Shown here: piece by piece, positions 1 to 5,321 of the stretch | Numbering within the stretch: the stretch's first letter is position 1 | Layout of the letters: every line of letters starts with the position of its first letter | The notes under the pieces: generated by a model | Database searches by the model: none | What the model was told of the DNA's origin: nothing | The model's input: only the letters and a program-made list of their open reading frames with translations | Made by a program: the position numbers and the translations under genes | NCBI GenBank assembly: GCA_016195505.1 | Contig: JACPZN010000299.1 | Location: 1-7,717 of the forward strand | Length of the DNA: 7,717 nucleotides | Source of the DNA: Nitrospirota bacterium | GTDB taxonomy: Bacteria > Nitrospirota > Nitrospiria > Nitrospirales > Nitrospiraceae | Direction of reading: 5' to 3'

Positions 1-139
1 AGACGCCGGCGATCGGTCCGCTGACCGTCGACACAACAAGCGCCAGATCGAGGATTCCTGGTTTCTTGATCCCGCAATGCATCCCGGCTGCTTCAAAGCC
101 TAAGGGCGCAGTCACACCTGATGGCTTTTTCTTCGTCAC
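1..139 (-). CDS. argJ: ArgJ, bifunctional ornithine acetyltransferase/N-acetylglutamate synthase (N-terminal fragment)
   Basis: Only the first 46 codons are in the window; the gene continues past the left edge. ArgJ transfers the acetyl group from N-acetylornithine to glutamate, closing the cyclic arginine pathway, and in many bacteria also makes N-acetylglutamate from acetyl-CoA. The translation contains the typical ArgJ opening: the stretch GVTAPLGFEAAGMHCGIKK at residues 8-26, then a DLALVVS strand and GPIAGV just before the expected FTTN region. I chose the GTG at 139 because the conserved block begins a few residues later and an AAAGAG lies six bases upstream. The frame is open up to the argC stop codon, so an earlier unusual start is possible. 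It follows argC by about 54 bp on the same strand, the common argC-argJ order. Identification is from recalled family sequence, without a search. Confidence 0.85.
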   Translation of the reverse strand, partial: MTKKKPSGVTAPLGFEAAGMHCGIKKPGILDLALVVSTVSGPIAGV

Positions 140-193
140 GAAGATCTCTTTGATGGGTTTAGGACGAAAGAATCGAATGTCGATGGCTCGTAA

Positions 194-1246
194 TCAAGGG
201 TAGCTGCTTGGCGATGTAAGCCCGGCGTCCTCGGGAAGACCCAACATCAGATTCATGGCCTGGATCGCCTGCCCTGCAGCGCCCTTCACAAGATTGTCGA
301 CTGCAGCAACCGTCACGACCCATCCGGCACGCGGGTCCGTGTACACGCCGATGTCACAATAGTTGGAGCCCTTGATGTAACGTTGATTTGGGACGACGTC
401 CTCAAAGAGTCGGACGAACGGTTCGCCTTTATAAAAATTCTGGTACAACGTCCGGAGGTCAGCAAGCCGGATCTCTTGCGTCAACTTGCAATAGGCCGTA
501 CTCAAGATGCCACGATTCATCGGCACAAGGTGGGGTGTGAATGTGACGGTGACGGCTTCGGTCTTTCCCATCACTCCTGATAGCTCCTGCTCGATTTCTG
601 GAATATGCCGATGTTGACCGATCTTGTAAGGCTCGAGGGATTCGTGGGCTTCCGGAAAATGATAGGGCAGGGCGGGGCTTCGTCCTGCTCCGGAGATTCC
701 GGACTTTGCGTCGATCACAATAGTGTCTGGTTGCACCAGGCCCTTGGCGAAGAGAGGTGCCAACTGTAAGACGGCGGCTGTTGGATAGCACCCTGGTGAG
801 GCGACCAGCTTCGCTTTGGCGATTGCGGTTCTATGGAGTTCCGGTAAGCCATACACAGCTTCTCGCAGCAATTGTGGGTGTGCATGCGGAGTCTGGTACC
901 ATTTTTCATAAGCCGTGACATCCTTGAGTCGGTAGTCGGCGCTGAGGTCGACGACCAGCCTGCCCGCTTTCAAGCACAAGGCGACCGGGTCCTGCGATTT
1001 GGTGTGGGGAAGCGCCAGGAAGATGGCGTCCGCCTGTTCTGCCAGTGCTTCAGGGGCCAACGCTTCAAATCGGTGCGGTACGATCCCAGTCAAGCTAGGA
1101 AAGACGGACGAGACCGATTGGCCGGCCGACTTCTCCGACGTGACCGCCGCGAGGTCATAATAAGGGTGGGCTGCGGCCAGTCGAACGAGTTCTGCACCAG
1201 CGTATCCGCTGGCTCCTGCAATTGCGACTCGAAATCTCTCAGCCAT
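194..1246 (-). CDS. argC: ArgC, N-acetyl-gamma-glutamyl-phosphate reductase
   Basis: A complete 350-residue protein, the usual length for the family. It catalyses the NADPH-dependent reduction of N-acetyl-glutamyl-phosphate to the semialdehyde, the third step of arginine biosynthesis, in the cytosol. The N-terminus has the Rossmann dinucleotide-binding loop GASGYAG (residues 11-17). The active-site motif SPGCYPTA places the catalytic cysteine at residue 153. The SGISGAGR segment (about 182-189) and GQHRHIPEIEQ (210-220, with the histidine expected to act as general base) are both present. The ATG at 1246 is directly followed by the conserved nucleotide-binding strand. Only a weak AGG precedes it, and no convincing promoter is visible between it and the rpsI terminator about 40 bp upstream. 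Expression may therefore depend partly on read-through. argJ follows on the same strand. Confidence 0.97.
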   Translation of the reverse strand: MAERFRVAIAGASGYAGAELVRLAAAHPYYDLAAVTSEKSAGQSVSSVFPSLTGIVPHRFEALAPEALAEQADAIFLALPHTKSQDPVALCLKAGRLVVDLSADYRLKDVTAYEKWYQTPHAHPQLLREAVYGLPELHRTAIAKAKLVASPGCYPTAAVLQLAPLFAKGLVQPDTIVIDAKSGISGAGRSPALPYHFPEAHESLEPYKIGQHRHIPEIEQELSGVMGKTEAVTVTFTPHLVPMNRGILSTAYCKLTQEIRLADLRTLYQNFYKGEPFVRLFEDVVPNQRYIKGSNYCDIGVYTDPRAGWVVTVAAVDNLVKGAAGQAIQAMNLMLGLPEDAGLTSPSSYP

Positions 1247-1284
1247 GGCCTATTCGTTGGAGTAAGGTACCTGCCGTCGGACAC

Positions 1285-1311
1285 AAAAAAGGGAAGGCAA
1301 GGAGCCTTCCC
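1285..1311 (-). terminator. Intrinsic terminator after rpsI
   Basis: On the minus strand the perfect 8-bp stem GGGAAGGC/GCCTTCCC with a five-base loop is followed at once by six T residues. It lies about 25 bp past the rpsI stop codon and before argC. It therefore closes the DUF151-rplM-rpsI unit and separates it from the arginine genes. Confidence 0.9.
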
Positions 1312-1336
1312 TCTTTCGACCTGTGGCTCCTGTTAT

Positions 1337-1729
1337 CTAGCGTTTAGAGTACTGGAAGCGCTTACGAGCGCCCTTCTGTCCGTACTTCTTTCGTTCTTTA
1401 ATGCGAGAGTCACGTGTGAGCAAGCCTTCTTTTTTGAGAGGTGGACGCACCGAAGGGCTCATCGCGACGAGGGCACGTGCAATGGCGTGACGGAGTGCAC
1501 CCGCCTGTCCTGCCGGTCCACCGCCATAGACGGTGGCGCTGATCGAATATTTGCCCGTGAGCCCGGCCATTTCAAGTGGAAGCTGGATGATTTGTCTAAG
1601 CGTGAGACGTGGAAAGGCCTTTTCCAACGGTTTTTCATTGACTGTAATTTCACCGGCTGCCCCGGTTACCCAGGCTCTCGCTACCGCACATTTTCTTCGA
1701 CCCGTTGCATACTGTGTCACCGCTGCCAT
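1337..1729 (-). CDS. rpsI: 30S ribosomal protein S9 (uS9)
   Basis: A 130-residue protein of the normal uS9 length. S9 sits in the head of the 30S subunit, and its basic C-terminal tail reaches the P-site tRNA. The sequence shows the N-terminal TGRRKCAVARAWV segment (residues 9-21), the central GGGPAGQAGALRHAIARAL block (about 69-87), and the diagnostic tail ending GARKRFQYSKR. The start at 1729 is well supported by AAGGAGG eight bases upstream. It follows rplM by about 33 bp, the near-universal rplM-rpsI pair, and is followed by an intrinsic terminator. Nothing appears unusual. Confidence 0.98.
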   Translation of the reverse strand: MAAVTQYATGRRKCAVARAWVTGAAGEITVNEKPLEKAFPRLTLRQIIQLPLEMAGLTGKYSISATVYGGGPAGQAGALRHAIARALVAMSPSVRPPLKKEGLLTRDSRIKERKKYGQKGARKRFQYSKR

Positions 1730-1762
1730 GCGACTCGCCTCCTTACTTTCCTAAATGCTATC

Positions 1763-2191
1763 CTAGGGAGAGATTGGTTCCGGTCGTTGAGCCTGATGCG
1801 GATGGTTGGGGCCAACGTAGACACGGAGTTTCTTTGCCATGCCGTTGCCAAGGGGATTTTTGGGGAGCATACCTTCAATCGCTCTTGTCAGCAATTGCGT
1901 CGGATCTTTCCGAAACAGATGCTCGGCGGCGGTCGTCTTTAAACCACCCGGGTAACCGGAGTGATGACGATATAGCTTGGTTTTCATCTTGCTGCCGGTC
2001 AACTGGATCTTCTCGGCGTTGACGATGACCACATGGTCGCCCATATCAACGTTGGGGGTGAACGTGGGGCGATGCTTCCCTCTCAGGATGTTCGCGACCC
2101 GCGCGGCCAAGCGGCCCAAGGTTTTTCCTTCGGCGTTCACAAGATGCCAGGTTTCTTTCACTTCGGTTGGGTTTTCAAGGTACGTCGTCAT
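1763..2191 (-). CDS. rplM: 50S ribosomal protein L13 (uL13)
   Basis: With the ATG at 2191 the product is 142 residues, the same length as the E. coli protein. L13 is an early-assembling component of the large subunit. Family features include WHLVNAEGKTLGRLAARVA near the N-terminus, RGKHRPTFTPNVDMGDHV, the Y-RHSGYPGG-like segment, and the C-terminal block GMLPKNPLGNGMAKKLRVY. The frame stays open further upstream to 2215. I prefer 2191 because GGAG lies six bases before that ATG and the shorter product matches the family length. The preceding DUF151 gene ends about 44 bp upstream and I see no strong promoter in the gap, so rplM is probably co-transcribed with it. Confidence 0.97.
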   Translation of the reverse strand: MTTYLENPTEVKETWHLVNAEGKTLGRLAARVANILRGKHRPTFTPNVDMGDHVVIVNAEKIQLTGSKMKTKLYRHHSGYPGGLKTTAAEHLFRKDPTQLLTRAIEGMLPKNPLGNGMAKKLRVYVGPNHPHQAQRPEPISP

Positions 2192-2235
2192 CGTCTTCTC
2201 CGCTTCCCGCAACAATATACGCTTTGAATAGATCG

Positions 2236-2724
2236 CTATACTTCTTGGGCGCCGATATTCTTTGTTTCGAGCTTGGCCAGCCAGGAATCCAAATTCTGAC
2301 CGCTGCGCCGTCTCCAGACATCCTGCGTGACATAAATCGGAGCATGGCAGCGAAGGGCTAATGCGATGGCGTCGCTGGGTCTGGCATCGATGGTCCGCGT
2401 TACTCCTTTGTTCTCAAGGTAGACGGTGGCGAAGTACGTGCTGCTTTTGACGTCCGTCAAGACTACTCGCTCCGTTTTGACTCCGAAGTGCTCACCGAAG
2501 TTCTTGATCAGGTCATGACTCATTGGCCGTGGTGTGACCGAAGTATCCAAAGCTCGCCGGATCGACTCGCCCTCCGAGGCACCAACCCACACCATGAAAT
2601 TGTCCGGTCCCCCATCAGTGCGTGCGAGGACGACGATTCTCGTGTCCGTGTTCGAATCTTCTACGACCCGACTGACCGAAAGTTCGATCAGAGGTTCTGT
2701 TGAAGGGGGGCTCTGCTTTTCCAT
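2236..2724 (-). CDS. DUF151 / bifunctional nuclease family protein (second paralog)
   Basis: A 162-residue protein of the DUF151 (COG1259, bifunctional nuclease domain) family. The Thermotoga TM0160 structure and plant proteins with reported DNase/RNase activity belong to this family; the cellular role in bacteria is not settled. Visible family motifs are VWVGASEGESI (about residues 45-55), the RPMSHDL segment, a TYFATVYL strand, and the hallmark RPSDAIALALR near residue 119. The C-terminal third is charged, with an RRR stretch. An N-terminal extension of about 15 residues is absent from its neighbour. The gene starts 16 bp after the stop of a clear paralog and ends about 44 bp before rplM, so all four genes look like one operon. 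The start at 2724 has only a distant AGGA upstream and is less certain than the family call. Confidence 0.9.
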   Translation of the reverse strand: MEKQSPPSTEPLIELSVSRVVEDSNTDTRIVVLARTDGGPDNFMVWVGASEGESIRRALDTSVTPRPMSHDLIKNFGEHFGVKTERVVLTDVKSSTYFATVYLENKGVTRTIDARPSDAIALALRCHAPIYVTQDVWRRRSGQNLDSWLAKLETKNIGAQEV

Positions 2725-2740
2725 GACTACAAGCCGTTTC

Positions 2741-3196
2741 CTAGGAGTCTAATTTCCCAAAGTCTTCCGGTTTCAAGTTTTCCAGCCACTGATCGAGTTC
2801 CTCGGAGCTTTGCTTCCGGATAACCGACTCATTAGCGAAAATCGGAGCCTGTGATCGAAGCGCGAGTGCGATGGCGTCGCTGGGTCGGGAGTCGACAGTA
2901 TATTCCGAGTCTTCGTACGTCAAATGTACCTTGGCAAAGTACGTGTTTTCGCTCAAGTCAGTGATGACCACGCTGATGACTTTGGCGTTGACCGCATCGA
3001 GGTACGATTTCATGAAATCATGTGTCATCGGACGGGGCGGGGCTACGTTCTCTAGGGCCAGACTGATCGAACCTGCCTCTGATTTTCCGACCCAAATGGG
3101 GAGCATCTCCGCCTGATCCTCATCCCGCAGAATCACAATATACGCGTTGTTATAGGGATCGAACATCAATCCCTTGACCTGCATTTGCGCAATCAT
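2741..3196 (-). CDS. DUF151 / bifunctional nuclease family protein (first paralog)
   Basis: A 151-residue cytosolic protein, about the length of single-domain DUF151 members. It carries the same landmarks as the next gene: LPIWVGKSEAGSI (about residues 32-44), RPMTHDF, NTYFAKVHL, and SRPSDAIALALR followed by APIF. By eye, 51 of about 109 aligned positions are identical between the two paralogs, so they are related by duplication but well diverged. This one keeps the VKGLMFDPYNNAYIVIL opening typical of the family. The start is uncertain: the ATG at 3196 has a GGGGAG rather far upstream, and an in-frame ATG four codons later (MQVKGL) is an alternative. It is the first gene after a strong minus-strand promoter and leader hairpin, which suggests it leads the rplM-rpsI operon. 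Confidence 0.9.
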   Translation of the reverse strand: MIAQMQVKGLMFDPYNNAYIVILRDEDQAEMLPIWVGKSEAGSISLALENVAPPRPMTHDFMKSYLDAVNAKVISVVITDLSENTYFAKVHLTYEDSEYTVDSRPSDAIALALRSQAPIFANESVIRKQSSEELDQWLENLKPEDFGKLDS

Positions 3197-3217
3197 GCCT
3201 GAATCCCCGCTCCCCTT

Positions 3218-3243
3218 CTTTTTCCCAGCGCTTCGGGAAAAAG
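3218..3243 (-). promoter_or_regulatory. Leader hairpin of the DUF151-rplM-rpsI operon
   Basis: A perfect 9-bp inverted repeat CTTTTTCCC/GGGAAAAAG encloses an eight-base loop that contains AGCGCT. It lies in the transcribed leader between the predicted promoter and the first DUF151 start. On the minus strand it is not followed by a T run, so it does not look like a simple terminator. It may be an mRNA-stability or regulatory stem. The structure is seen; the role is a guess. Confidence 0.5.
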
Positions 3244-3257
3244 GAGTGTGAAAAAAA

Positions 3258-3287
3258 AGTTTAGCACTTCTGAATTCGTTATGTCAA
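3258..3287 (-). promoter_or_regulatory. Sigma70-type promoter for the DUF151-rplM-rpsI operon
   Basis: On the minus strand a perfect TTGACA (3287-3282) is separated by 18 bp from TAAACT (3263-3258, four of six consensus bases). Transcription would start near 3250, leaving a leader of about 54 nt before the ATG at 3196. It sits between the YggX-like gene and the first DUF151 gene, where an operon start is expected. Confidence 0.65.
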
Positions 3288-3367
3288 CGAAACTGGCGGC
3301 AACACAGGGGAAATCTCTACGGTCCGAAGTTGTCGTTTCACAAACAAGTCCCGCTGCATCCGCTCGA

Positions 3368-3649
3368 TCAAACGTTCGGCGGGCGGTAGTTTTCGGCAAT
3401 CTTCGACGAGTCTGTCTGTTCACCCAATTTCAAAAATGCTTTCATCTGCTTTCGGACGAGCTCACGCCCGCTTTCATCGCCAAGATTGACTTGGTACTCA
3501 TTGATGACCATCACTCGCATCCCTTCCCACTTCTTCCAGCAGCCCGTGCAGACCTTGGCTTTGATTTCCGCTTCGAGTTTGCCGAGAAACAGGGGAGTGG
3601 CGATGGCTTCTCCCGTTTGTCCACAGGTAACGCACGCGACCTCTGCCAT
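3368..3649 (-). CDS. Fe(II)-trafficking/YggX-like small protein with four cysteines
   Basis: With the ATG at 3649 the product is 93 residues, close to YggX (about 91). The frame is open to 3682, but AAAGGAG nine bases before 3649 and the length favour the shorter form. The centre and C-terminal half follow the YggX pattern: W-KKWE, then RVMVINEYQVNL (about 45-56), then ELVRKQMKAFL (63-73). YggX is linked to protection of Fe-S proteins from oxidants and to iron handling. Unlike E. coli YggX, with its single N-terminal cysteine, this protein has CVTC (C6, C9) and CTGC (C34, C37), a spacing suited to a zinc ribbon or another metal site. It lies upstream of the DUF151 promoter and has its own possible promoter. 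The family link is moderate; a plain zinc-ribbon protein is the alternative. Confidence 0.7.
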   Translation of the reverse strand: MAEVACVTCGQTGEAIATPLFLGKLEAEIKAKVCTGCWKKWEGMRVMVINEYQVNLGDESGRELVRKQMKAFLKLGEQTDSSKIAENYRPPNV

Positions 3650-3717
3650 ATCCGCGAGCTCCTTTATCGTCTTGAGCAGCAATATGCCTTCTTGTCTTGG
3701 CCTACGTCACTATGGGC

Positions 3718-3726
3718 ATTCTATCA
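3718..3726 (-). promoter_or_regulatory. Possible extended -10 promoter for the YggX-like gene
   Basis: The minus strand reads TGATAGAAT: a TG motif one base before TAGAAT, which matches the -10 consensus at five of six positions. No good -35 is visible at 17 bp. Transcription would begin near 3711, about 60 nt before the ATG at 3649. This is plausible but supported only by the short motif. Confidence 0.35.
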
Positions 3727-3760
3727 GACACATTGATATGAAGAAAAGGGGCGATGCCGA

Positions 3761-3788
3761 TTGACCATCTGAAGGCGGCATGTTAGAA
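3761..3788 (+). promoter_or_regulatory. Weak candidate promoter for tRNA-Leu
   Basis: TTGACC (3761-3766) is followed 16 bp later by TTAGAA (3783-3788), a poor -10. A GC-rich stretch (GCACCCCGCCG) sits where the discriminator of a stable-RNA promoter would be, about 25 bp before the tRNA. Apart from this I see nothing in the gap from 3727 to 3820. No convincing terminator follows the tRNA. Confidence 0.3.
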
Positions 3789-3820
3789 AAGCACCCCGCC
3801 GCAAACCATCTGGAAGATAT

Positions 3821-3907
3821 GCCCGGATGGCGGAACTGGCAGACGCGCCGGACTCAAAATCCGGTTCTCGCAAGAGAGTGGGAGTTCGACCCTCCCTCCG
3901 GGCACCA
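3821..3907 (+). tRNA. tRNA-Leu (anticodon CAA)
   Basis: This is an 87-nt class II tRNA that folds completely by eye. The acceptor stem is GCCCGGA (3821-3827) paired with TCCGGGC (3897-3903), with discriminator A and an encoded CCA at 3905-3907. The anticodon arm is CCGGA/TCCGG around the loop CTCAAAA, with anticodon CAA at 3855-3857, reading UUG leucine codons. A long variable arm (about 3865-3879) is characteristic of leucine and serine tRNAs, and the T arm is GGGAG-TTCGACC-CTCCC. The D arm has the class II look with GGCGGAACTGGCAGACGC. The A discriminator fits leucine. No integrated element is seen at its 3' end. Confidence 0.97.
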
Positions 3908-3908
3908 C

Positions 3909-3926
3909 ATAGACGAGATAGACGAG
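3909..3926 (+). repeat. Tandem 9-bp duplication directly after tRNA-Leu
   Basis: The nonamer atagacgag occurs twice back to back, starting two bases after the tRNA CCA end. It looks like a replication-slippage product. There is no sign of an attachment site, because it does not copy tRNA sequence. Confidence 0.6.
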
Positions 3927-3982
3927 GGCCCATTCGATGGTGGTTGTCATCGTGCCTGTGACCCAATTGGGAGGAAAGCCTC

Positions 3983-4011
3983 TTGACAGGAATGTATCAT
4001 TGCCCTATGGT
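3983..4011 (+). promoter_or_regulatory. Sigma70-type promoter for the exported-protein gene
   Basis: A perfect TTGACA (3983-3988) is followed by a 17-bp spacer and TATGGT (4006-4011, four of six consensus bases). Initiation near 4018 would give a leader of about 120 nt before the ATG at 4137. A 10-bp perfect palindrome, CCCAATTGGG (3962-3971), ends 11 bp before the -35 box and might be an activator or repressor site. Confidence 0.65.
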
Positions 4012-4080
4012 ACCTGCGTGTTTCGATGTTAGCACTTGTCTTCTGTACGTGGTCACTCATAACGAAACTTGTTGTTCAAC

Positions 4081-4114
4081 TCGACACAGCATCATTTTCG
4101 ACACAGCATCATTT
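4081..4114 (+). repeat. Perfect tandem repeat, 2 x 17 bp, in the leader
   Basis: The unit tcgacacagcatcattt is present twice without a mismatch or gap, at 4081-4097 and 4098-4114. It lies in the predicted 5' leader and ends ten bases before the AAGGAGG ribosome-binding site of the exported-protein gene. It may be a recent slippage duplication or a paired binding site; the sequence alone does not decide. Confidence 0.9.
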
Positions 4115-4136
4115 CTAACTCACAAGGAGGCAGCAC

Positions 4137-4883
4137 ATGCGTAAAGTGTTGGCACTAGGAGCCACAATTCTTCTTCTCGGCTCTGTGAGTGTGGTAGTAG
4201 CCCAAGAACGTTTGCAGCAATCAGCTGGTGGGTCAGCTATGGGCGTTGGAACGGGGGTTGGGGACATCTCCGGAAGTGCAAACCGTGTTCAGGCCTTTGA
4301 TCGAAACGCGTTCCTGGATCGGTTGTCACAAGCCGAAACCGTCCATGGCCGCGTGATTGGCGTCGATCTTCCAGGCCGGAAAATTCATCTGGAGGGCGGC
4401 GGCAGTTCACATGATGAAGGCCGTGCAGGTGGCGGTGCGATGAACTATCGCACGTTCTACTTCGATGACCGTACAAACATGGATCAGATTCGTGTTATCG
4501 AGTCAGGCGACGACGTGACCATCCAAGCGATTGAAGAAACATCAAACGCTCAGCCATTTGGGACAGGGCGAAAGATTCTTCGGGAAGTGACTGTGCTCCG
4601 AGGTAATGAGAAGTTAGCAGGTTTCGGCGGGCTGGGTCAGCGTCCGAATCCAACGACCGAGCGAGCCATTGAGACCAACAGCGGTGGGATCACGGGCGGT
4701 ATAGCCGGCTCGGTTCTCCCTGGTAAGGTTGGCGGGACTGTAGATACGACGGTCGGTGAGTTCACTGGTGCGGCTCCTTGCTGGAATTGTGAGCCGCAAC
4801 CAGGCTGGGGGTATGGAGCTCAAAACAAGTCCGACTATGGAACAGATACAGCGAAGCCAAACCTCGTGAAGGGTCTTCAGTAA
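4137..4883 (+). CDS. Unrecognised exported glycine-rich protein
   Basis: A 248-residue protein I do not recognise. The first 22 residues form a Sec-type signal peptide: basic MRK, a hydrophobic core, and a likely cut after VVVA before QE. The mature protein is therefore periplasmic or outside the cell. Residues 67-155 show a beta-rich pattern: GRVIGVDLPGRKIHLE, then a glycine-rich insert, then FYFDDRTNMDQIRVIESGDDVTIQ, then EVTVL. This is reminiscent of small OB-like barrel domains, but that is only an inference. The remainder is rich in Gly and Thr, with GGITGGIAGSVLPGKVGGTV (183-202) and a CWNC pair (C215, C218), the only cysteines, in an aromatic context. AAGGAGG six bases before the ATG sets the start firmly. 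It has its own promoter and terminator, so it is a single-gene unit. Possible roles include envelope structure or metal/redox binding; none is shown. Confidence 0.9.
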   Translation: MRKVLALGATILLLGSVSVVVAQERLQQSAGGSAMGVGTGVGDISGSANRVQAFDRNAFLDRLSQAETVHGRVIGVDLPGRKIHLEGGGSSHDEGRAGGGAMNYRTFYFDDRTNMDQIRVIESGDDVTIQAIEETSNAQPFGTGRKILREVTVLRGNEKLAGFGGLGQRPNPTTERAIETNSGGITGGIAGSVLPGKVGGTVDTTVGEFTGAAPCWNCEPQPGWGYGAQNKSDYGTDTAKPNLVKGLQ

Positions 4884-4911
4884 GCGGTTTGCCAGACTGG
4901 GTTTTCTGAAA

Positions 4912-4940
4912 GGGGGCAGCTTCAGCTGCCCCCTTTTTTT
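4912..4940 (+). terminator. Intrinsic terminator of the exported-protein gene
   Basis: A perfect 9-bp stem GGGGGCAGC/GCTGCCCCC around a TTCA tetraloop is followed by seven T residues, beginning about 28 bp past the stop codon. Upstream A residues extend the pairing. This is a textbook Rho-independent terminator in the plus direction. Confidence 0.95.
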
Positions 4941-4963
4941 GTCAAAATACCGAGGTCGTATAC

Positions 4964-4992
4964 TTGCCGGGTCCTACATTCCTTGATAGGGT
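4964..4992 (+). promoter_or_regulatory. Possible promoter for the TusA-like gene
   Basis: TTGCCG (4964-4969) is followed 17 bp later by TAGGGT (4987-4992), which has a TG extended element one base before it. The match is weak, but the preceding terminator implies that the TusA-like gene needs a promoter somewhere in this 100-bp gap. Confidence 0.3.
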
Positions 4993-5042
4993 GACTCTCC
5001 TGAACGAGGCCGGGCGGGATCGATTCAGACTGGGGTTTGGTT

Positions 5043-5309
5043 ATGGACGAGAATCGTGAGCAGCCGACCTTTCCAGCGTCTGACGTGGAGCTTGATCTTC
5101 GAGGGGTGATTTGTCCCTACAACTTTGTCAAGACGAAGCTCAAACTCGAGACGATGAAGCAGGGACAGCTCCTTTCGGTCTTGTTGGACGATGGAGATCC
5201 TATCCGGAATGTTCCTCGCAGCGTGGAGAACGAAGGTCATACGGTCCTGGCGCAGGAGCGGGTCGATCAGGCCTACCGAGTGCTGATTCGCCGAGAGGAA
5301 AGCGACTAA
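5043..5309 (+). CDS. TusA-family sulfurtransferase-like protein (CPYN type)
   Basis: The product has 88 residues when started at the ATG at 5043. GGGG lies seven bases before that ATG; an in-frame TTG at 5037 is the alternative. TusA proteins are small cytosolic sulfur carriers that take persulfide sulfur on a cysteine and pass it on, for example in tRNA thiolation, molybdenum cofactor synthesis or sulfur oxidation. The family fold is clear: ELDLRGVICPYNFVKTKLKLE (residues 16-36), then a LLDDGDP strand-turn, GHTV, and a closing strand RVLIRRE. The predicted sulfur-carrying cysteine is C24. The classic motif is CPxP; here it is CPYN, as in a subgroup with the pattern CPxNFV(K/R)TK that I recall from cyanobacteria and others. 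It stands alone, 12 bp from the end of the convergent rsmI remnant, so the context does not reveal its sulfur acceptor. Confidence 0.85.
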   Translation: MDENREQPTFPASDVELDLRGVICPYNFVKTKLKLETMKQGQLLSVLLDDGDPIRNVPRSVENEGHTVLAQERVDQAYRVLIRREESD

Positions 5310-5321
5310 CTCCATCCGCTT

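Noticed and set aside
872..1942. A 356-codon open frame on the plus strand
   Set aside because: It runs antisense across argC, rpsI and rplM, which are unmistakable. The translation is rich in Arg, Cys and Ser with no domain, and no ribosome-binding site leads it.
3248..3736. A 162-codon plus-strand open frame over the YggX-like gene
   Set aside because: It is a shadow of the minus-strand gene, which has a good ribosome-binding site and family motifs. The antisense product resembles nothing.
3821..3926. tRNA-Leu as an integration site for a mobile element
   Set aside because: No integrase is nearby and the sequence after the tRNA does not repeat its 3' end. The neighbouring genes look like ordinary chromosome.
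3261..4037. The 9-mer TTAGCACTT at 3261-3269 and again at 4029-4037, similar to half of a CIRCE (HrcA) operator
   Set aside because: CIRCE needs the inverted partner GAGTGCTAA nine bases away. Neither site has it, and neither neighbouring gene is a chaperone gene.
4081..4114. The 17-bp repeats as a minimal CRISPR array
   Set aside because: The two copies are directly adjacent with no spacer, and there are no cas genes.
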